Source: an uncultured Porphyromonadaceae bacterium (GTDB lineage Bacteria > Bacteroidota > Bacteroidia > Bacteroidales > UBA11471). From it: a stretch of DNA of 11,970 nt. Below the pieces are notes generated by a model. That model was not told where the DNA came from and made no database searches. It worked only from the letters and a program-made list of their open reading frames with translations. Position numbers and translations under genes: made by a program. Below are positions 6,351 to 11,970 of the stretch, one piece after another. The stretch's first letter is position 1. Every line of letters begins with the position of its first letter. Where the stretch lies: assembly GCA_900547555.1 (NCBI GenBank), contig URHG01000055.1:1-11970 (forward strand), read 5' to 3'.

Positions 6351-7632
6351 CGTATATGAGGCAGCGCTTTCCCGTTTAGAGAAAATTTTTTCCGATTTCG
6401 ACAATATATATGTTTCTTTCTCGGGGGGAAAGGACAGCGGGGTATTGCTGAACCTTTGCATCGATTATATCCGGAAACATAAGCTGAAATGCCGATTGGG
6501 TGTTTTTCACATGGATTATGAGGTACAATATTCGGCAACACTGAGTTATGTAGAAAAAGTTCTGTCGGAGAATACCGATATTTTAGATATTTACCGGGTG
6601 TGTGTTCCATTCAAGGTTCCCACATGTACATCGATGCATCAGAGTTATTGGCGTCCGTGGGACGAAGCTCAAAAAGAACTTTGGGTACGGGAGATGCCCC
6701 GATCGTCATTCCGTAAAGAAGACTTCGATTTCTTTTCCGATGATTTGTGGGACTATGATTTCCAGATAAAATTTGCCGAGTGGCTGCACCGTTATAAACG
6801 AGCCGGTCGCACATGTTGTCTGGTGGGTATACGCACGCAGGAAAGTTTCAACCGTTGGCGGGCTATTCATAGCGACAAGAACTATTGTTGCTACGAACGT
6901 TTCAAATGGACGCGCAAGATTGCCGACGATGTGTACAATGCCTATCCCATATATGACTGGCGTACTACCGATGTGTGGGTGGCTAACGGACGTTTCGGGT
7001 GGTCGTACAATCATCTCTACGACCTATATTATCAAGCAGGTGTTTCGATCGAGAAACAGCGCGTTGCCAGTCCGTTTATTTCGGCGGCGATCCCCAGCCT
7101 TCAACTTTACCGGGTTATCGACCCGCAGATGTGGGGACGTATGATAAGCCGGGTAAACGGCGTGAATTTTGCCGGTATGTACGGTAATACCTCTGCTATG
7201 GGGTGGTATACGGTAAAGTGTCCCAAAGGCATGACATGGGAAAAGTACATGCATTTCTTGTTGAGTACGCTTCCCGAAGATATCCGGCAGGGATATCTCG
7301 ACAAGTTGAGTGTGAGCATTACGTTTTGGCGCAACAAAGGAGGCTGTCTGGCCGATAAAACCATAGAGAAATTACGACAAATGGGCGTGGAAATAGAGGT
7401 CGGGGATTCCACCAATTACAAGACCGATAAAAAACCCGTGAGAATGGAGTATCTCGACGATATAGATATAGAAGAATTCAGGGAACTACCGTCGTTCAAG
7501 CGTATGTGTATATGCATTCTCAAAAACGACCATTCCTGCAAGTATATGGGGTTTGCTCCCACAAAAGCCGAAAAAGAGCGTCGCGACCGAATCATGGAAA
7601 AGTATAAAAATTTTTATGGCGAAAACAGATAA
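6334..7632 (+). CDS. ibrA: IbrA-like PAPS reductase-family protein (DUF3440 type)
   Basis: This is a 432-residue cytoplasmic protein of the adenine-nucleotide alpha-hydrolase (PP-loop) superfamily. The nucleotide-binding PP-loop is SGGKDS at residues 30-35, followed by the helix GVLLNLCIDYIRK. A second conserved block, LVGIRTQESFNRWRAI, is characteristic of PAPS reductase relatives. The protein is far longer than sulfate-assimilation CysH (about 240 residues) and lacks the catalytic ECGxH tail. Instead it ends with a Cys-rich segment, CICILKNDHSC (392-402), then KYMGFAPTKAEKERRDR. This layout matches the IbrA/DUF3440 group. In E. coli, IbrA with IbrB activates prophage eib genes; the chemistry is unknown. 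PP-loop relatives activate a substrate by adenylation or handle sulfur (for example DndC), so a sulfur-transfer role is possible but unproven. It overlaps both neighbours by 17 bp. The family assignment is strong. Confidence 0.9.
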   Translation: MERRRNVYEAALSRLEKIFSDFDNIYVSFSGGKDSGVLLNLCIDYIRKHKLKCRLGVFHMDYEVQYSATLSYVEKVLSENTDILDIYRVCVPFKVPTCTSMHQSYWRPWDEAQKELWVREMPRSSFRKEDFDFFSDDLWDYDFQIKFAEWLHRYKRAGRTCCLVGIRTQESFNRWRAIHSDKNYCCYERFKWTRKIADDVYNAYPIYDWRTTDVWVANGRFGWSYNHLYDLYYQAGVSIEKQRVASPFISAAIPSLQLYRVIDPQMWGRMISRVNGVNFAGMYGNTSAMGWYTVKCPKGMTWEKYMHFLLSTLPEDIRQGYLDKLSVSITFWRNKGGCLADKTIEKLRQMGVEIEVGDSTNYKTDKKPVRMEYLDDIDIEEFRELPSFKRMCICILKNDHSCKYMGFAPTKAEKERRDRIMEKYKNFYGENR

Positions 7633-8143
7633 CGAAATCCGATATAGGAGTCCGGTGTACAAGGTCATGGCCGTCCCGGTCGATAAAGTAGTGGCGAATG
7701 CTTACAATCCCAATGTAGTGGCGCCACCCGAAATGAAATTGCTCGAATTGTCGATATGGGAAGACGGCTATACGATGCCGTGTGTATGTTATTACGTCGC
7801 CGACAAAGACGTTTATGAACTGGTCGACGGTTATCACCGGTATATGGTGATGAAAACGTCGCGCCGTATATATGAACGGGAACACGGACTTCTGCCGGTC
7901 GTCGTCATAGAAAAAGATATTTCCAATCGCATGGCTTCGACGATACGCCACAATCGTGCCAGAGGAACGCATAATGTCGAACTGATGAGCGAAATCGTCT
8001 CGGAACTGACCAAAGCCGGTATGTCCGACCGCTGGATAGAGCGGAATATAGGAATGGATAAAGACGAGTTGCTGCGATTGAAACAAATTACCGGATTGGC
8101 AGAGTTATTCGCCAATAAAAATTTTTCCCTTTCCGACGACTGA
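7616..8143 (+). CDS. ibrB: IbrB-like protein with ParB/Srx-type domain
   Basis: This 175-residue protein follows and overlaps IbrA by 17 bp. Residues 20-115 form a ParB/sulfiredoxin-like domain. It starts VPVDKVVANAYNPN, then has ELVDGYHRYMVMK (DGYHRY at 71-76, comparable to the GERR box of ParB and the DGQHR motif of related proteins). Next comes ASTIRHNRARGTH (RHNRARG at 111-117), in the place of the ParB ENxQR box. Residues 125-160 (ELTKAGMSDRWIERNIGMDK and following) look like a helix-turn-helix, ending in ITGLAELF. The strings NPN, DGYHRY and RHNRARG are typical of IbrB. I chose the ATG at 7616 because it gives the overlap seen at the first junction, and the residues gained by starting at 7553 lie within the IbrA frame. 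IbrB acts with IbrA as a transcriptional co-activator in E. coli; nucleotide binding by the ParB fold is plausible here but untested. Confidence 0.9.
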   Translation: MAKTDNEIRYRSPVYKVMAVPVDKVVANAYNPNVVAPPEMKLLELSIWEDGYTMPCVCYYVADKDVYELVDGYHRYMVMKTSRRIYEREHGLLPVVVIEKDISNRMASTIRHNRARGTHNVELMSEIVSELTKAGMSDRWIERNIGMDKDELLRLKQITGLAELFANKNFSLSDD

Positions 8144-8164
8144 ATTCCTCGGGTCGATCCGCAG

Positions 8165-8205
8165 AAGCATAAACGCCCGGCGATTGTCGCCGGGCGTTTA
8201 TGCTT
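8165..8205. terminator. Hairpin between convergent IbrB and glucosaminidase genes
   Basis: AAGCATAAACGCCCGGCGA (8165-8183) pairs perfectly with TCGCCGGGCGTTTATGCTT (8187-8205), a 19-bp stem with a 3-base loop. It sits 21 bases after the ibrB stop and 25 bases after the end of the minus-strand gene. Neither side is followed by a long T run (ATCTT on the plus strand), but the symmetric stem could end transcription from both directions. Confidence 0.75.
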
Positions 8206-8230
8206 ATCTTCGAGTAACGGGTTGCTGTGG

Positions 8231-9115
8231 TCAACGCAGACGCAGTACATCGCCGGGGCGGGGGATTTTTTCGCCCGATATATCATTTCTATGTAGCAAG
8301 CACTTCAACTTGATACCATATTTTTGGGAAACATCGTGCAAAGACTCTCCTACGGCGAGGGTATGTGTCTTATTCGGCTTTTTGGCTCTGCGGCGTTTTG
8401 CTTTGAGATACACTATATCGCCGGCTTTGAGCGTATACCCCCGAGGAAAGTCGTTGTAGCGACGTATCTGGTAAGCATAAAGTTCAAACTCCCGGGCAAT
8501 GAGTTTTTGCGTGTCGCCTTCCCGGGCTACCACGTAAGGCAATCCCCATTTCGATTCCATATCGTGATACTCATAGTTTTTGGGCATGCGCGGGAGACCT
8601 TTTCCGTCGTAACGATGCAGACCGTATAGTTCGATTGTCTGGATAAGTTTGCTGGCATACGCTTTGTCGGTCGCATAGCCGCAACGTTTCAGGCCATGAG
8701 CCCAACCCTTATAGTCGGTAATATCGAGCTTGAAAAGTTTTCCGTACCGGGGACTTTTGGTCAGAAACAGGGCGTGGTCTTCGTACGATTCTTTTGGATT
8801 GCGGTACTTCCTGAAACATTCTCCTTTTGCATCGTCATCGTGATACACGCGTTTGCCCTCCCAAGCATTGTGGCACTTGATACCGAAATGGTTGTTCGAT
8901 TTCTTGGCCAGCTCACTGGTTCCGGCGGCCGACTCGATAAGACCTTGCGCCAAAGTGATACTGGCCGGGATTTTGTACCGTTTTTGATGTTCGACGGCAA
9001 TATCTTTGTATTTGCGTATATAATCGAGGTAGATGGGATTTTTCGATTGTGAAAACGCCGTAGCGACAACAAGCGACAACAGGCAGGCGAGGGTGAATTT
9101 TCGGCAGAAGTCCAT
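8231..9115 (-). CDS. Secreted glucosaminidase (FlgJ/GH73-like) with two LysM domains
   Basis: This 294-residue exported peptidoglycan hydrolase starts with a signal peptide (MDFCRKFTLACLLSLVVATA, cleaved near FSQ). Residues 30-165 are a mannosyl-glycoprotein endo-beta-N-acetylglucosaminidase-like domain. Its signature is SITLAQGLIESAAGTSELAK, with Glu61 as the probable catalytic acid, followed by NNHFGIKC and the FRKYRNPKESYEDHALFL segment. Two LysM repeats follow at about residues 197-243 (VVAREGDTQKLIAREF... then LKAGDIVYLK) and 249-294 (HTLAVGESLHDVSQKYGIK... then PRPGDVLRLR). These bind glycan strands, so the enzyme probably trims or remodels cell-wall peptidoglycan in the periplasm. I chose the ATG at 9115 because it begins right at the signal peptide; 9127 would add four residues (MPEN). 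No clear promoter box was found upstream. It diverges from cdd across 98 bp and converges on the IbrA/IbrB operon. Confidence 0.92.
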   Translation of the reverse strand: MDFCRKFTLACLLSLVVATAFSQSKNPIYLDYIRKYKDIAVEHQKRYKIPASITLAQGLIESAAGTSELAKKSNNHFGIKCHNAWEGKRVYHDDDAKGECFRKYRNPKESYEDHALFLTKSPRYGKLFKLDITDYKGWAHGLKRCGYATDKAYASKLIQTIELYGLHRYDGKGLPRMPKNYEYHDMESKWGLPYVVAREGDTQKLIAREFELYAYQIRRYNDFPRGYTLKAGDIVYLKAKRRRAKKPNKTHTLAVGESLHDVSQKYGIKLKCLLHRNDISGEKIPRPGDVLRLR

Positions 9116-9182
9116 ATTCTCGGGCATAAAATCAGTTATCAAAATCGGAGGCCGGCAAATAGGATTTATCGGAAAATAGAGT

Positions 9183-9190
9183 TATATTTG
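9183..9190 (+). promoter_or_regulatory. -7 box for cdd
   Basis: TATATTTG, a perfect TAnnTTTG match, ends 24 bases before the ATG at 9214. The in-frame GTG at 9190 touches this box and is therefore an unlikely start. No TTG is visible at the -33 position. Confidence 0.6.
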
Positions 9191-9213
9191 TGAGAATTCC
9201 AATAAAATGTCCT

Positions 9214-9693
9214 ATGGCAAGACAACTTCATCTATCGGCAAAGATAACGGTTTGTCGTTATAATGAATTAACCGACAATGAAAAATTTTTGGTCGATAAG
9301 GCTCGTACGGCTTTGAAAGGTGCATACGCCCCTTATTCGGGTTTCCGTGTGGGAGCCGCGATAGAATTGGCCGACGGGCGTATCATTACCGGGAGTAATC
9401 AGGAAAACGGTTCTTATCCCGAAGGTCTTTGTGCCGAACGGGTAGCGCTTTTTTCTGCCGGGACGATTTCGCATGATACGCCTCCGGTACTGTTGGCCAT
9501 CGCTGCCGAAAACAACGGCGAGGAAGTCATTTCTCCCGTAACGCCTTGCGGGGCTTGTCGTCAGGTCATGCGTGAGACGGAACTCCGTTATGCCACACCG
9601 TTGCGCACATTGATGTGCGGGGCCGAAGATATATACATCGCCGAGTCTGCCGGTGATTTGTTGCCGTTGGGATTTGAACTGTCTCACGGTTGA
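9214..9693 (+). CDS. cdd: Cytidine deaminase
   Basis: Cytidine deaminase hydrolyses cytidine or deoxycytidine to uridine or deoxyuridine in pyrimidine salvage, in the cytoplasm. The 159-residue length fits the small homotetrameric class. It shows the family order YAPYSGFRVGAA, then EGLCAERVALF (Cys73 as zinc ligand, Glu75 as proton shuttle), then TPCGACRQVM (Cys112 and Cys115 as the other zinc ligands). The substrate-binding Asn-x-Glu appears as SNQENGSYPEG; the PEG is a slight variation on the usual ASYGLT loop. The start at 9214 is placed by the -7 box at 9183-9190; the N-terminal 15 residues are somewhat longer than in many family members. The TGA at 9691-9693 lies inside the terminator hairpin. 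It is a single-gene unit between a divergent glucosaminidase gene and dnaX. Confidence 0.95.
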   Translation: MARQLHLSAKITVCRYNELTDNEKFLVDKARTALKGAYAPYSGFRVGAAIELADGRIITGSNQENGSYPEGLCAERVALFSAGTISHDTPPVLLAIAAENNGEEVISPVTPCGACRQVMRETELRYATPLRTLMCGAEDIYIAESAGDLLPLGFELSHG

Positions 9694-9706
9694 GACAGGT
9701 TTTTTT
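9679..9706 (+). terminator. Intrinsic terminator overlapping the cdd stop codon
   Basis: CTGTCTCA (9679-9686) pairs with TGAGACAG (9691-9698) around the loop CGGT and is followed by G and seven T (9700-9706). The last four codons and the TGA of cdd are built into the stem, so a ribosome ending translation would cover the hairpin. Structure and T tract fit a factor-independent terminator. Confidence 0.88.
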
Positions 9707-9814
9707 CCGTTTCTACTTTTCTCAACGTTTTTTTCCCGGAGGCGTAAGAAGTATTTTACACGTCGGCTCGTTCGATTTTGGAAAGACGATAACGGGAATC
9801 CCGAATCAATTCCT

Positions 9815-9822
9815 TATCTTTG
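9815..9822 (+). promoter_or_regulatory. -7 box for dnaX
   Basis: TATCTTTG (consensus TAnnTTTG) lies 24 bases before the dnaX ATG, similar to the spacing at cdd. No TTG is found about 20 bases upstream. The 153-base cdd-dnaX gap otherwise holds only the cdd terminator. Confidence 0.55.
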
Positions 9823-9846
9823 TCTTCTCGGTAGATAATTCGTTTT

Positions 9847-11661
9847 ATGGACAACTATATCGTTTCGGCTCGTAAGTATCGCCCCACAACCTTCCGCTCT
9901 GTCGTCGGGCAGAAAGCTTTGGTGCAGACGCTCAAAGCGGCGGTCGTTACCCGCAAACTGGCGCATGCCTATCTTTTTTGCGGAACCCGGGGAGTGGGAA
10001 AAACTACTTGTGCCCGCATTTTTGCAAAGACCATCAACTGCGAACACCCAACACCCGACGGGGAGGCTTGTAACGAATGCGAGTCGTGCCGTGCGTTCAA
10101 TGAGCAACGTTCGTACAACATCATCGAACTCGATGCTGCATCGAACAACTCGGTCGACGAAATACGCAGCCTTATCGATAAAGTGCGCGTTCCGCCGCAA
10201 CTGGGACGCTACAAGGTATTCATTATCGACGAGGTGCACATGTTGTCGACGGCGGCGTTCAATGCGTTTTTGAAAACCCTCGAAGAACCGCCCCATCATG
10301 CCATTTTCATATTGGCCACGACCGAGAAACACAAGTTGTTGCCGACGATTCTGTCGCGTTGCCAGATTTACGATTTCCAGCGTATTACCATCGAAGATAT
10401 GGTCGAACACCTGCGCTATGTTGCTTCGCAGGAAGGTTTTACTGTCGATGACGATGCCTTGAATGTCATTGCCCGTAAGGCCGATGGCGGTATGCGCGAC
10501 GCATTGTCTATTTTCGATCAGGTTGCTGCCTCCTCGGGTGGCGATATCACGTACCAGACGACGATAGAGAATCTCAACATTCTCGATTACGATTATTATT
10601 TCAGGCTCACCGATGCGCTGCTGGACGGTAATGTCCCGGAGGCCTTACTTGTTTTCGACTCGGTACTGCGGGCCGGTTTCGGGGCACAACTCTTTGTCAA
10701 CGGATTGAGCAGCCATTTCAGGGATTTGATGGTAAGCAAAGACGCGGCGACGCTCCCATTGCTCGATGTCGGGACGGCTGTTGCCGAACAGTATGCCCGA
10801 CAAGCCGAACGTTGCGACAAAAATTTCCTCTACAAGGCGATGGATTTGAGTAACCGTTGCGATCTCGATTACCGTATCAGTAACAACAAGCGTCTGCTCG
10901 TAGAACTGATGCTTATAAAGATATGCAGCCTCGGTATGCCGCAAGAGACAGGACGGTCGTCCGAAACAAGAATACCTTCGATCCCGACAGCAACTCCTGC
11001 CGCAAACCCTCGTCCAGCGGTGTCTCCGGTTACCGCTCAAACAAATAAGCCGGTTGTAGAGGCTGAGGTACAATCGCCATCGGTCGTCTCCGAACCCCGG
11101 CAGGAATACGGGCAACCTCGGACGGTAGGTGAAGAAGCGGCTCCGGCGGCATCTCGCCTCCAAATTCCGAAACCGCAAGCCGCTACTTCGCAGACAAAAG
11201 TTCCGACTCGTAAAATTCCTCGTATTTCTCTCAAACACGGTGTAGAGCCTGACCCTTCGGAAGCGCCGGCAGCAACGGTCGAAACGACTGTCGAAATGAA
11301 CGAGCCTTTCGCGCTTGATGCCCTGCATGAGGCGTGGCTGCGTTTTACCAAAAAGATTCCTACCGAAACGGTATTGGTACAGACGATGTATTTGTGCATG
11401 CCCCAAATGCTCGACGCCACGACATTCGAGGTCGTGGTCGATAACAGAGCCCAAATGGATAAGCTCAATGGTCGGGGTGCCGACCTGATGGCTTTCCTCC
11501 GCACGGAGTTACGCAACACGCATCTTGAAATGAGGATTCGCGAGCGTGAACGCGAAGAACGTCAAAAGGCATTCAGCCCCGGCGAACGGTTTGTCATGTT
11601 GGCCGAAAAAAATCCCGAGCTGAACAGACTGAAAGATATTTTCGGGCTGGAACTCTCTTAA
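9847..11661 (+). CDS. dnaX: DNA polymerase III subunit gamma/tau
   Basis: DnaX is the ATPase of the clamp-loader complex, which opens the sliding clamp and loads it on primed DNA. The 604-residue product starts MDNYIVSARKYRPTTFRSVV, the standard DnaX beginning. Walker A is GTRGVGKTT (46-54). The zinc-binding insert has Cys65, Cys75, Cys78 and Cys81 (INCEHPTPDGEACNECESC). Walker B is VFIIDEVHMLS (Asp128, Glu129). The sensor and arginine-finger segment is ILATTEKHKLLPTILSRC, with the SRC motif at 170-172. A collar domain follows to about residue 365, then a Pro/Ala/Thr-rich linker (about 365-480), then a C-terminal tau-like domain that in other bacteria contacts polymerase and helicase. No convincing programmed frameshift site is seen between linker and ATPase, so one full-length form is the simplest reading. 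It has its own -7 box at 9815. Confidence 0.96.
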   Translation: MDNYIVSARKYRPTTFRSVVGQKALVQTLKAAVVTRKLAHAYLFCGTRGVGKTTCARIFAKTINCEHPTPDGEACNECESCRAFNEQRSYNIIELDAASNNSVDEIRSLIDKVRVPPQLGRYKVFIIDEVHMLSTAAFNAFLKTLEEPPHHAIFILATTEKHKLLPTILSRCQIYDFQRITIEDMVEHLRYVASQEGFTVDDDALNVIARKADGGMRDALSIFDQVAASSGGDITYQTTIENLNILDYDYYFRLTDALLDGNVPEALLVFDSVLRAGFGAQLFVNGLSSHFRDLMVSKDAATLPLLDVGTAVAEQYARQAERCDKNFLYKAMDLSNRCDLDYRISNNKRLLVELMLIKICSLGMPQETGRSSETRIPSIPTATPAANPRPAVSPVTAQTNKPVVEAEVQSPSVVSEPRQEYGQPRTVGEEAAPAASRLQIPKPQAATSQTKVPTRKIPRISLKHGVEPDPSEAPAATVETTVEMNEPFALDALHEAWLRFTKKIPTETVLVQTMYLCMPQMLDATTFEVVVDNRAQMDKLNGRGADLMAFLRTELRNTHLEMRIREREREERQKAFSPGERFVMLAEKNPELNRLKDIFGLELS

Positions 11662-11677
11662 AATCGAATGGTTTAAG

Positions 11678-11792
11678 CTTCCTCATGTTCATTCGGAATA
11701 ACAGCGGTGTCATTCTGAACGAAATGCAGTGAAGAATCCCCCGTAATGGATTGGGATTCCTCGTCGGACTCATGTCCTCACTCGGAATGACA
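11678..11792. repeat. Dispersed intergenic inverted repeat cluster after dnaX
   Basis: Three arms of the family seen at 847-1212 recur here. A left arm reads CTTCCTCATGTTCATTCGG to AATAACA (11678-11703). A right arm reads TGTCATTCTGAACGAAATGC to GAAGAATCCC (11708-11740). A second left arm starts GGGATTCCTC and ends CTCGGAATGACA (11753-11792). The middle arm can pair with either neighbour, so two alternative hairpins are possible. It begins 17 bases after the dnaX stop, and I see no separate T-tailed terminator for dnaX, so the hairpin may also serve that purpose. Confidence 0.8.
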
Positions 11793-11814
11793 TTTGATCC
11801 ATATGAAGCATTTA

Positions 11815-11970
11815 CGATTTGTAACACTCTATCGCTCTACTCGCAACCGGTAATTTCGGAAAAGGAGTCGAAGAAGTGCCCACCTTTATCGGGCTGCCGG
11901 GAGCGAGGGAGAAGGCGGAAAAAGAGCGAGTTCCGCAGCCCCCGTCGGCGACCGCAGCGGAGGGCAGGAA
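11815..11970. other. GC- and purine-rich non-coding tail of the window, unidentified
   Basis: From about 11870 the sequence becomes rich in G and A on the plus strand (for example GAGCGAGGGAGAAGGCGG), then GC-rich to the window edge. GGGCTGC (11891-11897) can pair with GCAGCCC (11935-11941). No frame shows a convincing protein: the translations are Arg-rich and low in complexity, and no start fits. No tRNA or rRNA signature was recognised. It could be the edge of another repeat or of an element or RNA continuing beyond the window. Unresolved. Confidence 0.35.

Noticed and set aside
7553..7615. Longer N-terminus for the IbrB-like protein
   Set aside because: It would mean a 80-bp overlap inside the IbrA gene, and the added residues do not resemble IbrB; the ATG at 7616 mirrors the 17-bp overlap at the previous junction.
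11605..11615. A-rich run (GAAAAAAAT) in dnaX as a programmed frameshift site
   Set aside because: It lies only about 17 codons before the stop, so it could not make a gamma-like short form by cutting off the tau domain, and no stimulatory hairpin is evident.
11594..11827. Minus-strand open frame after dnaX
   Set aside because: It consists of dnaX antisense and the intergenic repeat arms; no start context or motif.
11855..11900. Possible tRNA (T-arm-like TTCGACTCC on the minus strand)
   Set aside because: No acceptor stem, D arm or anticodon arm can be assembled around it.

Overview
The window reads as ordinary chromosome from a member of the Bacteroidales. Four things support this: repeated -7 promoter boxes of the Bacteroidota type (TAnnTTTG), few recognisable Shine-Dalgarno sites, gene content typical of gut Bacteroidales (transketolase, a membrane MutS relative, a glucosaminidase with LysM repeats, cdd, dnaX), and intergenic 'TGTCATTCTGAA...GAAGAATCTC' repeats. 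I cannot name the genus from sequence alone.

Layout, left to right. Bases 1-740 are the 3' end of transketolase, closed by a strong hairpin terminator (761-804). Bases 805-1319 hold no gene but several copies of a dispersed inverted repeat. A promoter at 1320-1350 drives a 620-residue MutS-family ATPase with four predicted membrane segments (1470-3332). It converges with, and overlaps by 20 bp, a secreted transglutaminase-like protein on the minus strand (3313-4881). A RimJ/RimL-type GNAT acetyltransferase follows on the minus strand (5114-5680). Divergent from it is a compact three-gene plus-strand operon (5931-8143): a small GNAT-like protein, an IbrA-type PAPS-reductase-family protein and an IbrB-type ParB-like protein. 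The genes overlap by 17 bp at both junctions. The operon ends at a 19-bp hairpin (8165-8205) facing a convergent secreted glucosaminidase/LysM protein (8231-9115, minus). Cytidine deaminase (9214-9693) and the DNA polymerase III gamma/tau subunit dnaX (9847-11661) complete the coding part. After dnaX come more copies of the same repeat and a GC- and purine-rich stretch to the window end.

How the genes relate. Most are housekeeping or envelope genes that merely sit side by side. The exception is the GNAT-like/IbrA/IbrB operon, whose tight overlaps argue for one coupled functional unit. IbrA and IbrB are known as a pair in E. coli, where they activate prophage genes, but their biochemistry is unresolved. 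The extra first gene makes this the best candidate in the window for a poorly described system. The membrane-embedded MutS relative is the second most unusual item.
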